A stretch of 64,000 nt of DNA, taken from contig NZ_VLNV01000006.1 in the NCBI RefSeq assembly GCF_009765215.1, positions 124,001 to 188,000 of the forward strand, given 5' to 3'. The notes beneath the pieces were generated by a model. That model saw only the letters and a program-made list of their open reading frames with translations. It was not told where the DNA came from and searched no databases. Shown here piece after piece: positions 27,011 to 35,133 of the stretch (its first letter is position 1; each line of letters starts with the position of its first letter). The position numbers were made by a program, and so were the translations under genes. The stretch is from Lysobacter prati (GTDB lineage Bacteria > Pseudomonadota > Gammaproteobacteria > Xanthomonadales > Xanthomonadaceae).

Positions 27011-29458
27011 ATGCCGTGCCAGGCCATGCCAGCGAGCGCCAATCTTGAGTTCCTCGACGCGCCGGGCAAGGTCGCTGCGATGATGCGCAGCCATGACTGG
27101 AGCGACTCGCCTCTCGGCCCGCCGGCACAGTGGCCGCAATCGCTGCGCAGCGTCGTGAGCCTTCTTCTGTGGTCCAAGTTCCCGATGTTCGTCGCTTGGG
27201 GGCCGCAACTGGGCTTCGTGTACAACGACCCTTACGCGGAGATCCTCGGCGCGAAGCATCCGTCCTCACTGGGCCGGCCGTTCGAGGAGATCTGGTCCGA
27301 GATCTGGAGCGAGGTGGGGCCATTGGCGCACCGTGCGCTCCAGGGCGAGGCCAGCTACGTCGAGAACATGCCGTTGCTGATGAGTCGCAAGGGCTACGAC
27401 GAGCAGACCTGGTTCACATTCTCCTATTCCCCCGTCACCGGCGACGATGGCCGAATCGCCGGCATGTACTGCGTATGCACAGAGACTACGCACGGTGTGC
27501 TGCTGGAAGCCGCGCGCGAAGCGCAGACGCAGCGACTCGCATCCCTGGCCGAGCAGCGCCAGCTTGCGCTCGACGCCGCCCAGTTGGGATCGTGGCAGTA
27601 CTACACGGCGACCGGCACGGTCACGCACGACGAGCGTTATGGGCAGATCTACGGACTGGGCGGATCGTCGCCGCGCCACGTCGATGAGATCCGTCGCCTC
27701 GTGTACGAGGAAGATGCCCCCCGACTGAGGGCCGCTGCCGGGGCCGCGATCGAGCCGTCCGAACCGGAACCTTATGCGATCGAGTACCGCATCCATCGTC
27801 CCGACGGTGCCACCCGTTGGCTGGAGGCGCGTGGCATTCCGAATTTCGACGGCAGCGGCGCGTCCCGCGTGTTGACGAGTTACGCTGGCACCGTCGCCGA
27901 CATTACCGAGCGACGCATGGCGGAGGAAGTTCTGCGCGAGGACGAGGCGCGCTTCCGGCTGATGGCCAACGCCTCGCCGGCCGCGCTCTGGCTGACTGAT
28001 CCCGACGGCTACTGCACCTTCCTGTCCAGCCAGTGGTATGAGCTAACCGGTCAGACGGAAGCCCAAGCGCTTGGCCTGGGGTGGACCACCGCGACGCATC
28101 CGGACGATCAGGAGCAGGTGCGCAACGCGTTCCTTGATGCAAACGAAACGCGCCAGCAGTTCCAGACCGAGTATCGCCTCCGCACCGCAGATGCCTCGTA
28201 TCGATGGGCAGTGGACCTGGGCCGTCCGTGGTACTCCGAAACCGGCGAGTACGCGGGCATGGTGGGCGTGGTGTTCGATATCGACGCGCGCCGCCGCGCG
28301 GAAGAGGCAGTCGAAGAAGCCAGCCGCCGCAAAGACCAGTTCCTCGCGACGCTCGCGCATGAACTGCGCAATCCGCTGACGCCGATCTCCAATGCACTGC
28401 AGATCTGGCCGCACATCGAAGACAAGCCCGAGGAATCCGGCCGGCTTCGCGGGATGATGGAGCGGCAGGTTCGGCAGATGGCGCGGCTTATCGACGACCT
28501 GCTTGATGTATCGCGTATCACGCGCGGCCGCATCGACTTGCGGCGAGAGCGGCTTGACCTGTCGCTTGCGGTCCAGGAGGCCGTCGAGGCACTCAAACCC
28601 TTCATCGATTCCAACGCACACCGACTCGTCGTCGAACTGCCCGAGGAGTCGGTGTACATCGAGGCTGACCTCGGCCGGCTCGTACAGGTCTTCGGAAACC
28701 TGCTGCACAACGCGGCCAAGTACACCGCGCCGGGCGGCGAGATCCGCATTGTCGCAAGGCAGGAACGCGATGCGGCAATCGTCATGATCCGCGACAACGG
28801 GTTGGGTATTCCGGCGGGCATGCTCACGGAAGTATTCGAGATGTTCGCGCAGGTGGATCAGTCACTGGGGCGTGCGCATGGTGGGATGGGTATCGGCCTG
28901 ACGCTGGCAAAGAGCCTCGTCGAACTGCACGGCGGCAGAATGGAGGCGCGCAGCGAAGGCCTGGGCCACGGCAGCGAGTTCGAGGTGCGCCTGCCCGCGA
29001 TTCCCAGCGAGACATCGCATGCTGCAGTGGCGAAGCCGCTCGCGGGAGCACTTCTGCTCCCGTCGCATCGCATCCTGGTCGTCGACGATTTGACATCGTC
29101 CGCCGATACCCTCGCGCTGATGCTCGAATCGCTTGGACAGCACCTGCATGTCGCTTATGACGGCGCGGCAGCGTTGGAAGCCTACGATGCCTTCGAGCCA
29201 GAGATCGCTTTCATCGACATCGCGATGCCCGGCATGGATGGTTACGAAGTCGCGCGTCGTCTCCGCGCCGGCGCGAGTCGCAGGCCGTTGCTGATCGCGT
29301 TGACCGGATACGGCCAGGAAGAGGATCGCAACCGCGCCCTGGAGGCTGGGTTCGACCATCACCTGGTCAAACCGGCAACGATTCAAGCGCTGCGGGAGAT
29401 CCTTGCCGCCCTGCCGCTGCGCAGCATGGGGTGCCCCCCCAACAGGTCCTGGCTATGA
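27011..29458 (+). CDS. Hybrid sensor histidine kinase with PAS domains and C-terminal receiver
   Basis: This soluble kinase is about 815 residues long. In order it has an N-terminal PAS-like domain (SKFPMFVAWGPQLGFVYNDPYAEILG), two more PAS/PAC units (AAQLGSWQYY..., and ANASPAALWLTDPDG... GMVGVVFDIDARRRAEEA), HisKA with phosphoacceptor His (TLAHELRNPLTP, about residue 450), HATPase (HNAAKYTAPGG, RDNGLGIP, GMGIGLTLAKSLVELHGG) and a receiver with AFIDIAMPG. ATG 27011 is used; ATG 27026 is equally plausible. A run of seven C near 29435 lies within the last ten codons, so the exact C terminus could be misread. No partner regulator follows. Confidence 0.9.
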   Translation: MPCQAMPASANLEFLDAPGKVAAMMRSHDWSDSPLGPPAQWPQSLRSVVSLLLWSKFPMFVAWGPQLGFVYNDPYAEILGAKHPSSLGRPFEEIWSEIWSEVGPLAHRALQGEASYVENMPLLMSRKGYDEQTWFTFSYSPVTGDDGRIAGMYCVCTETTHGVLLEAAREAQTQRLASLAEQRQLALDAAQLGSWQYYTATGTVTHDERYGQIYGLGGSSPRHVDEIRRLVYEEDAPRLRAAAGAAIEPSEPEPYAIEYRIHRPDGATRWLEARGIPNFDGSGASRVLTSYAGTVADITERRMAEEVLREDEARFRLMANASPAALWLTDPDGYCTFLSSQWYELTGQTEAQALGLGWTTATHPDDQEQVRNAFLDANETRQQFQTEYRLRTADASYRWAVDLGRPWYSETGEYAGMVGVVFDIDARRRAEEAVEEASRRKDQFLATLAHELRNPLTPISNALQIWPHIEDKPEESGRLRGMMERQVRQMARLIDDLLDVSRITRGRIDLRRERLDLSLAVQEAVEALKPFIDSNAHRLVVELPEESVYIEADLGRLVQVFGNLLHNAAKYTAPGGEIRIVARQERDAAIVMIRDNGLGIPAGMLTEVFEMFAQVDQSLGRAHGGMGIGLTLAKSLVELHGGRMEARSEGLGHGSEFEVRLPAIPSETSHAAVAKPLAGALLLPSHRILVVDDLTSSADTLALMLESLGQHLHVAYDGAAALEAYDAFEPEIAFIDIAMPGMDGYEVARRLRAGASRRPLLIALTGYGQEEDRNRALEAGFDHHLVKPATIQALREILAALPLRSMGCPPNRSWL

Positions 29459-29598
29459 CGTCTGCAAACAGGTCATCGACTACGCGGTGCAGCGCCGGCG
29501 GATGCTGTGCCGATTGCGGAGCGGTCCAGGGTCAATCTGCAGAACGCGCCACGAAGCGACGATGCCGCCGTAGAGATACGTCGCGGTGGGCGGAACAT

Positions 29599-29624
29599 AT
29601 GCCGCTTCCGACCCATAGCGGTCC
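29599..29624. repeat. Palindromic repeat copy in the 29459-29737 gap
   Basis: ATATGCCGCTTCCG and ACCCATAGCGGTCC form an imperfect hairpin of the accessory-region palindrome family. It is the only feature I see between the hybrid kinase and the methyltransferase gene. Confidence 0.55.
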
Positions 29625-29737
29625 TTGACCGAGTCATTCGACCATGCACGCTGGGCCCGGTCATATACCGGCGGTTCCGTAATCTACGGTCGGATCAAAG
29701 AGTTGTCCGCTCCTGCAAGTATGGGGACGATGGCGCC

Positions 29738-30553
29738 TCAGGCGCGCTTGAAATAGAACCCGGAGTAGTGGTCGATCGTACATTCCGGCTCGAATGGAAC
29801 CTCCAGATGTCGCTCCCGTGACATCCACTGATCCAACGCCTCGTAACCGAGCTTTTGCATCGCGTCCAGGAACTCCGGCTTCGACATGACCCGGTAGGGC
29901 AGTATGGCAATTCCGATGTTCTGCAGGGTGACGTAGCCACGTTCTGGATGCATTGGCGTGAGGTTGACCAGCACGTGCGGCGGCGGGTTGGGCAGGCCGG
30001 CAAGCAGTTCTGGCAGCGTGTACTCCAGATACTGCAGCGCACCACAGCTGATCAGCACATCGTGACCACTGGCCGCGTCGCAAGTATCGACGAAGCTCAG
30101 CATGCCATCGGGATCGTGTTGCGCCGCCCAGGCGCGCCCCGCATCCATGACCGCCGGTACGTCGTGTACGCACCATTGCAGCGACTGTGGGTAGTGGATG
30201 TATTTGCGGAAACCGTAGTAGCTGACGCCAATATGGCCTCCCAGGTCGAATACGCGATGCCGGCCCTCGGTGAGTAGCCGCGACAGCCAGTACACCATCG
30301 GATAATCGCTGACGTTGATGCGCTGGTGCCGGTCCAGATACATGCTTCCGGCAGAAGGCTGGTCGTAAGTCGTCGGCAGGGGTGGTGCCGCGGCCAGCGC
30401 CTGGGCGCGTGAGTCGAAGGCTCCGCAGTAGGCGTTGCCGTCGCGGTAAGGGCGGCCGAACATCCGCTTGTAGAGCGGCCTGGCGAGTATGCGCAGACCG
30501 GGCAGTTCCGCGCACTCCCCCGCGATTCGGCGGAGCTTCCTGGCTGTATCCAT
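29738..30553 (-). CDS. TIGR04325-type putative methyltransferase
   Basis: The 271-residue protein matches the TIGR04325 (LIC12133-like) family. The N-terminal GDGNAYCGAFDS-like patch is present as YRDGNAYCGAFDSRAQAL. The methyltransferase motif is VFDLGGHIGVSYYGF, followed by HDVPAVMDAGRAWA, then LISCGALQYLEY, and the C-terminal TIDHYSGFYFKR. The family is usually in polysaccharide or surface-glycan loci and is presumed to methylate sugars. Here it stands alone between accessory genes, flanked by palindromic repeats. ATG 30553 is preceded by an in-frame TTG. Confidence 0.85.
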   Translation of the reverse strand: MDTARKLRRIAGECAELPGLRILARPLYKRMFGRPYRDGNAYCGAFDSRAQALAAAPPLPTTYDQPSAGSMYLDRHQRINVSDYPMVYWLSRLLTEGRHRVFDLGGHIGVSYYGFRKYIHYPQSLQWCVHDVPAVMDAGRAWAAQHDPDGMLSFVDTCDAASGHDVLISCGALQYLEYTLPELLAGLPNPPPHVLVNLTPMHPERGYVTLQNIGIAILPYRVMSKPEFLDAMQKLGYEALDQWMSRERHLEVPFEPECTIDHYSGFYFKRA

Positions 30554-30641
30554 CAAAGACCCTTCGGCTCCCCAGTTCGTAGTCTCAAACGCAAAGTGCG
30601 CCGGGAATGGGACGCGAACCTGATCCGCGACGCGCTGGGGG

Positions 30642-30710
30642 ATGGCCGCTTCTGGCCGTCAGCGGACTTGCGGTTGTGTCGATTCTCCGCTATCGGCCAG
30701 AGGCGGACAT
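30642..30710. repeat. Pair of palindromic repeats
   Basis: Two imperfect copies, ATGGCCGCTTCTGG..CAGCGGACT (30642-30668) and TCTCCGCTATCGG..AGGCGGACAT (30683-30710), are separated by about 14 bases. They stand between the methyltransferase start and the next gene's 3' end, outside coding sequence. Confidence 0.6.
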
Positions 30711-30721
30711 CAACGACCCAC

Positions 30722-30991
30722 CTAATTGCCCCTGCATGCAACCGCGTGTTCGACAAACTCGGCTGTCCAATCCTCAACAAACACATGGCATTTCTCGGTG
30801 ACGTATTCGCTGCCACGGGCGTACACGGGCCACACGGCAGGACCGGACGAAATATCCGAAACTGTCGTACGCCATGCAGCCAGGCAGGCGTCCGGATCGG
30901 GATGCGTACGAATCAACGCCCGTAGTGCCATCCGAAGGACAAGAACCTGAGCCTGCAAATCGCAAAGGGCTTCCTCCGTCAGTCGGTCCAT
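30722..30991 (-). CDS. Small hypothetical protein
   Basis: An 89-residue frame (MDRLTEEALCDLQAQVLVLR...) begins at ATG 30991 after GTGGGAATCT. It is helical at the N terminus, with HPDPDACLAAWRTTVSDI in the middle and CHVFVEDWTAEFVEHAVAC near the end. There is no signal or membrane segment and no family recognised. It may be a cassette gene, as its stop is 12 bases from a palindromic repeat pair. It lies downstream of hsp20 on the same strand but beyond that gene's terminator. Confidence 0.6.
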   Translation of the reverse strand: MDRLTEEALCDLQAQVLVLRMALRALIRTHPDPDACLAAWRTTVSDISSGPAVWPVYARGSEYVTEKCHVFVEDWTAEFVEHAVACRGN

Positions 30992-31014
30992 AGATTCCCA
31001 CGTGCATTGAAGTA

Positions 31015-31047
31015 AGAAAAAGCGCCCCGCCTCTTTTGCGGGGCGCT
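31015..31047 (-). terminator. Rho-independent terminator of hsp20
   Basis: A perfect 10-base stem (AGCGCCCCGC / GCGGGGCGCT) with a 7-base loop, followed on the minus strand by TTTT. It starts a few bases after the hsp20 stop at 31054. Confidence 0.88.
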
Positions 31048-31053
31048 ACTAGA

Positions 31054-31524
31054 TCAGTTGTTGAAGGTTGATCCAACCTGGATGCGGCGAGGGGTGGTCT
31101 CGGGACGCTTCGGGATGGTGATCTGCAAGACGCCGTTGTGACCGGTCGCCGTAATCCCTTCAGGGTCCGCGCTATCGGGGAGCGCAAAACGGCGATGGAA
31201 GCTGCCGTGTCGGCGCTCGATGCGGGAGAAACGTTCGCTTTCGTCGATCTCGCTCGTACGCTCTCCTTTGATAGTGAGCAATCCCCTATCCATCTGCACA
31301 TCGATGTTCTTGGGGTCCACGCCGGGAATATCGGCATAGAGGATGAAGCGGTCCTGCTCTTCCTTGATGTCTACTAACGGAATCCATTGGCTTGTCACGA
31401 CTGACGATTCGTCTCTGGAGCCGCCTTGCAGAAAGTTGCCTTCAAAAAGGCGATCGATTATTTGGCGGACTGGGTCTGTGGTTCCCTGTCCGCCCCACTG
31501 CGGAAAGCGAGCCATCTGATTCAT
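31054..31524 (-). CDS. Hsp20/alpha-crystallin small heat-shock protein
   Basis: The 156-residue chaperone has an alpha-crystallin domain (about 50-150): WIPLVDIKEEQDRFILYADIPGV, then RGLLTIKGERT, ERRHGSFHRRFALPD and NGVLQITIPKR with the I-x-I/V type C-terminal tail after it. Such proteins form oligomers that hold denaturing proteins. The start gives the usual MNxMARF-type beginning. A strong terminator follows. I did not find a convincing heat-shock promoter or ROSE-type element upstream. It lies isolated in accessory DNA. Confidence 0.94.
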   Translation of the reverse strand: MNQMARFPQWGGQGTTDPVRQIIDRLFEGNFLQGGSRDESSVVTSQWIPLVDIKEEQDRFILYADIPGVDPKNIDVQMDRGLLTIKGERTSEIDESERFSRIERRHGSFHRRFALPDSADPEGITATGHNGVLQITIPKRPETTPRRIQVGSTFNN

Positions 31525-31678
31525 CGCGTCTCTCCAATTAAGCGTTGATCTCCGGATGGGGTAGGTCCCATCCGGCCCGAAAAAATAGCGCGTCTACGGG
31601 TCTTTTCAAGCAGGGGGATACAGGTCCGTTGGCGATTCTTAAGGGTTGTCAAAAATGCATAAAATCCCACCCGTAGGA

Positions 31679-31706
31679 ATGTCCGCTAAGGGTCGGAAGC
31701 GGACAT
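31679..31706. repeat. Palindromic repeat copy
   Basis: AATGTCCGCTAAGG and GTCGGAAGCGGACAT pair along 10 bases. It is a well-preserved member of the family, standing upstream of hsp20. Confidence 0.7.
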
Positions 31707-31798
31707 GGTGGCCCGATTGAATAGAGGGCGGGTGTTCGCCATTTCTAAAATAAAGGCGGATAGAAAATATCAGGCCAGTCCCAGGCGGCATTGCTACA

Positions 31799-31963
31799 TT
31801 AGCGACTAGTAGCAATAGAGGCTCTGTTGCTGGGCCTGAGAGGCAGTGCGCTAACCATCAGACCGTCGCGCATGAACGGCACGAATCCGGCCAGGCGGTA
31901 GTAGCTCACCAACTTGGTGCGGTCGCGGGCGAACTGAGCGGGCTCTTCGTCTGCGCGCCCCTC
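31799..31963 (-). pseudogene. 3' remnant of an unknown gene
   Basis: One minus-strand frame here encodes protein-like sequence (RADEEPAQFARDRTKL, then VSYYRLAGFVPFMRDGLMVS) ending at a TAA, but it is opened by a stop and has no start. The YRLAGFVPF segment is like the end of GNAT-type acetyltransferases, which is a weak resemblance. I read it as the tail of a broken gene. Confidence 0.35.
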
Positions 31964-32036
31964 TTATGGACTGGAAGGCCTTTAGCGCGGCTTGCGTGCA
32001 GCCTTGATCTACTCCGTCGCATGCTGTCCCGATCGC

Positions 32037-32453
32037 CTACAGGCCGAGCCAGTAGCCACGGAACGGCAATCCGATCTCAAGGCGGTTGAGGACCAGGACA
32101 CGCCCGAGGTCCGATCCCGCGACATCGCAGACCGTCGGCCTGAACGCTTCCGTCCGAGGTGAAATGAGTTCGCAGAAGTGGGCGAGGTTGCTATCGATCG
32201 CATCCAGCACGTCGAATCGCGAGACCCCGTCGCCCGATGCTGCCTCCGGGTCCACGACATACAGGGATATGGTGCCGATCGTTTCGTTGCGGACGGGGCC
32301 CGAAATGACCGTCCCTTCGTACTAAAGGTAGTAGTCCCCAGGCTCCCCATCCCGGCCTCGCGGTCCGAACTGGACGGGGAGGTCTAGCAGGCAAGCTTCG
32401 TAGCATTCGAAGACCTGCGAGGGCGTCAATGCTCGGAGGCGTACAGCGGCCAT
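32037..32453 (-). pseudogene. Unknown gene interrupted by one in-frame TAG
   Basis: Two minus-strand frames, 32453-32325 (MAAVRLRALTPSQVFECYEA...) and 32321-32037 (YEGTVISGPVRNETIGTISLYVV... ending FRGYWLGL), lie in the same phase and are separated only by a TAG at 32322-32324, between GDYYL and YEGTV. Read through, they give a 137-residue soluble protein with continuous, natural composition. I recognise no family. A sense codon changed to amber is the simplest explanation, and a sequencing error is possible. If the stop is real, the product would be 43 residues. Confidence 0.6.
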
Positions 32454-32626
32454 CTGATCATCCCGATTGGGCGGGGAGAACCGAGGGGTAGCGCGCCAGC
32501 GTAGGTCCATCCAGATCCAAGCAGACCCAATCGGGATAGCCCCTGACGATCGGTCAGCCCCAAGCAACTAAAGCCAAGACCAAAGTCAGCCGATATCGCG
32601 GTAACCCCAATTTCCTCCGCGTCGGC

Positions 32627-32869
32627 ATGTCGAAAGATCTCCCTGTGACCATCTACGCCGGCTTCGTACTGGTCGGCTTGCTCGGAATTGCCACGCTCAC
32701 TTCAATGGCGATGGGACTGCCGGACAGTCACGACGCCTCCGTGGTGGAGGCAGTTGAGGGGGCGCATAGTGAAAAGGAGTTTCGCGAAGCCATTGAGGAG
32801 GACAGGTGCCGCGAGATGGAGGCAAAGGCGGAGGCGGCCGAAGCCGCAATGCAGGCGCTGTTCGACTAG
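32627..32869 (+). CDS. Small single-pass membrane protein
   Basis: The 80-residue protein has one membrane segment (about 8-28, VTIYAGFVLVGLLGIATLTS) followed by a charged helical tail rich in Glu and Ala (EKEFREAIEEDRCREMEAKA). It looks like a genuine anchored coiled-coil peptide, but the start context is poor. No family recognised. Confidence 0.55.
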   Translation: MSKDLPVTIYAGFVLVGLLGIATLTSMAMGLPDSHDASVVEAVEGAHSEKEFREAIEEDRCREMEAKAEAAEAAMQALFD

Positions 32870-32954
32870 CTACAATGTCAAAGTTGATTACCTCTAGGGC
32901 ACTGGATTGTCACACTCGTTCACCGCTCTCTTCATAGCGAATGATGGTAGCTGA

Positions 32955-33236
32955 TGTTTTGGGGAGCTCCCCAACGTCTACCTGCACGATCGTCCCTTAG
33001 CCAGCCAGGATGTGCCCGGCCAGTTCGACAGCGTTGGCGAATCCTGCCGACGCTTCCGCATGAAGCCTGATGGCTGCATGGCAGGCGAGTTCTTCCCCAC
33101 TTACCTCGATGTGCGTTTCACCCAAGCCGATGGGGAGCTCGCCGTGAAAGCGTGGGCTCTGGAAGTCTGGCCCGCTCTCGCGACGATCCCGGTCGAAGAG
33201 CGTCCTAGGTCGTCCTCGTCAAGCCGCTGGTTCTAA
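32955..33236 (+). pseudogene. Remnant of an unknown gene lacking its 5' end
   Basis: The frame opens after a TGA and reads CFGELPNVYLHDRPLASQDV, then PGQFDSVGESCRRF and PTYLDVRFTQADGELAVKAWALEVWP, which has the look of coding sequence. The protein-like stretch begins before the only available start, a GTG at 33012. It is therefore probably truncated, with a short product from the GTG possible. Family unknown. Confidence 0.4.
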
Positions 33237-33549
33237 GTTGCCAAAAGCTGGTTAGCCGCGTGGAAAACAATGACGGATTAGCCGTGGCCGGCCACCGTGG
33301 GCCCCGTCCATTGCGAACAATGGGTATCAATGGAGGCCCGACCGCCTCGGGGGCAGGAACCTGCCTTCACTAAAGTGGTGAGAAATAGTGATCAGGCAGC
33401 TCGGGCAGGCCTTCTCGAGCGCCTTCCCAGCTGAATTAAATCAATCAATCAATGGCGGGTTGGCCCCCTGAGAGCAGCTGGGCGTCAATTGCCACGACGA
33501 TCACGCCTGTCCGGGCATGGTCCATCGAAGACTTCTCGCCGGGGCGACG
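33237..33549. other. Intergenic region upstream of receiver copy 1
   Basis: I see no gene in these 313 bases. The last 65 or so (from about 33485) are similar to the DNA upstream of receiver copy 3 (about 39185-39251), so the duplicated unit includes its upstream region. Confidence 0.5.
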
Positions 33550-33906
33550 ATGCTGATCTTGGTATTGGAAGACGACAGGGACTGCGCCGCCTGCGTTGTC
33601 ATGGCGTTGAGGAACCTAGGCCATACGGCCATTCATGCCAGATCAGTAAAGGAAGCGATTGAACTGATCAATCGCGAGCCATCAATTGCTGCGGCGCTGC
33701 TGGACGTTGATCTCGGAGGCGAGACGGGTGCCCACGTCGCCATTCTGCTTACTGAGCGCGGGATTCCCTATCTGGTTGCAAGTGCATATGACGGCGACGA
33801 GATTCCCGCCGTGATGCGCGGTGGACCACACTTGAGGAAGCCGTACCTGTTGAACGACCTCGAGAATGCACTAGAGATCTGTCGAGCCTGCTCAGATGGA
33901 CGGTGA
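33550..33906 (+). CDS. Stand-alone receiver-domain protein, copy 1
   Basis: The 118-residue protein is a single receiver domain: MLILVLEDDRD with the acidic pair, phosphoacceptor Asp52 in ALLDVDLGG, VASAY, and HLRKPYLL with the conserved Lys. There is no output domain, so it would act as a phosphate sink or CheY-like messenger. The start at 33550 is supported by the same start in copy 3 (39252). Copy 2 (36474-36740) is broken. No kinase is adjacent here, but the paralog at 39252 is divergent from a soluble histidine kinase, which suggests the partner. Confidence 0.87.
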   Translation: MLILVLEDDRDCAACVVMALRNLGHTAIHARSVKEAIELINREPSIAAALLDVDLGGETGAHVAILLTERGIPYLVASAYDGDEIPAVMRGGPHLRKPYLLNDLENALEICRACSDGR

Positions 33907-34180
33907 GGATTCAACTATCAGGCCGCGTAGACGCAACAGCTCGTGTGTTGTGCATCGTGGTCGGCGCCGCATGGGAGGTCGGAGCGGGACACGCGCACGC
34001 TGACGAAGAGGCTGGTTTCTGGCAACTTGCCGCTCGCTCCGCCGCCTTCGTCGTGGTGGCTATCATCGGCCCTCGATCGGTGCGAGCGGCGCTTACTGGG
34101 TGGTTCCCCAGACCGACCGCTTCTGGCCGAAAGCCGAATGCTGATCGTCGATGTTCGATTCGGCCGAGATCTTTAGAAGC

Positions 34181-34206
34181 AAAAAGCCCCGACGCGTGTC
34201 GGGGCT
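34181..34206 (-). terminator. Rho-independent terminator of the glycine-zipper gene
   Basis: A 9-base stem (AGCCCCGAC / GTCGGGGCT) with a short GCG-type loop, followed on the minus strand by TTTTT. It lies 18 bases after the stop of the gene at 34225. Confidence 0.85.
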
Positions 34207-34224
34207 CTAGTCCACGGATATGCC

Positions 34225-34683
34225 TTATCTGGAGACTCGTGTGGTGACGCCATCCGAGGACACGCGTACGGCATCGCCGGCGCGGAACTGATCCGGACTG
34301 CCTTCCTGTACGACTGCCACAGTCCTCCCCGAGTCCAAACGCACAGTGACTTCAACGCCAGGCCGCGTCGTACCCGCAATGGCGTTACCAGCGGCCCCGC
34401 CCGCAACGACGCCGCCCACGGTCGCCGCAGTCCTGCCGCGGCCACCACCCACCGTATTGCCGGCCAATCCGCCCAGGACTGCTCCCGTCGCCGTGGCCAC
34501 CCCACGAGAATCATTCTGGATGGTTATCGCGCGCACCGCGGTCACTGTCCCGGCTTCAACGTTCTGGGCCCGCCCCGCTTCTGAACGGGTGAACGTGTTG
34601 GGACTGCTATGGGTCGCGCAACCCGAAATGCCTGCGATCGACAGGGCCAGCGCTGTGGCGGTAAGGAAGGTCTTCTGCTTCAT
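34225..34683 (-). CDS. Glycine-zipper lipoprotein, copy A
   Basis: The 152-residue protein has a lipoprotein signal ending GISGC (Cys22), then a glycine-zipper membrane-type segment (GAVLGGLAGNTVGGGRGRT, GGVVAGGAAGNAIAGTT) and a C-terminal beta domain with EVTVRLDSGRTVAVVQ and FRAGDAVRV. This is the Rick_17kDa/SlyB-like layout of outer-membrane lipoproteins. A clear paralog is at 39774-40220. It lies 173 bases from a canonical attC site, with its 5' end toward it. Confidence 0.85.
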   Translation of the reverse strand: MKQKTFLTATALALSIAGISGCATHSSPNTFTRSEAGRAQNVEAGTVTAVRAITIQNDSRGVATATGAVLGGLAGNTVGGGRGRTAATVGGVVAGGAAGNAIAGTTRPGVEVTVRLDSGRTVAVVQEGSPDQFRAGDAVRVSSDGVTTRVSR

Positions 34684-34856
34684 CTGGTTTCTCCATCCGA
34701 GAAGTCCATTGGACCCCGCCGACAGGTCGGAGCGATGGCCAGCGACGCTATCGGCGCGGAGCGCCATTGCTACTGGCACGGCGCCAGCACGTTCTCGATA
34801 TACCACGATCAGCCCGAAGGTGGCGTCCACAATCCAACTCAGTTCCGGGCAATGTT

Positions 34857-34916
34857 GCCTAACAATCCATTCAAGCCGAAGCTTCTTCGCGGCTCCGCTT
34901 AGTTCAGGTGTTGGCG
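34857..34916 (+). repeat. Integron attC recombination site (near-canonical 60-base type)
   Basis: The site has left core GCCTAAC (fits RYYYAAC), then AATCCATTCAAGCCGAAGC, a TTCTTCGCG loop, GGCTCCGCTTAGTTCAGGT and right core GTTGGC. The inner arms pair (AAGCCGAAGC with GCTCCGCTT, imperfectly). The AATTCATTCAAGCCGA and TTCAGGTGTTRGGC patterns are typical of chromosomal-integron attC sites in Xanthomonas and Vibrio. No cassette gene in the standard orientation ends at it, so it appears stranded outside an array. Confidence 0.75.
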
Positions 34917-34945
34917 AACGACCGCTTGTGGCGGGAAGCGGTCAA
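34917..34945. repeat. Palindromic repeat directly abutting the attC site
   Basis: AACGACCGCTTGTGG and CGGGAAGCGGTCAA pair along 8-9 bases. It starts at the base following the attC right core, an arrangement also seen after the attC-like site at 10886-10939. Confidence 0.6.
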
Positions 34946-35133
34946 TCGCGACCTCACCTGTGTTCCGGTCGCCGCCCCGGCGGGCGTGATTTCTTGTCGC
35001 GGGCCACTCGACTTCACTGATGTTTCACGCTGCGGACGCGAGCATCATCATCGCTTCGGATTCGAAAATGGAAGCAACTGAATGCAGCGGACGTCACATA
35101 AAACCAGCAGACACGAGCCGTTGAGGCATCTTT

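Noticed and set aside
33903-34247. Plus-strand frame of 114 codons overlapping the receiver stop
   Set aside because: It runs through a palindromic repeat and into the terminator of the opposite gene; its later half is Arg/Pro-rich shadow. A short real gene at its beginning cannot be excluded.
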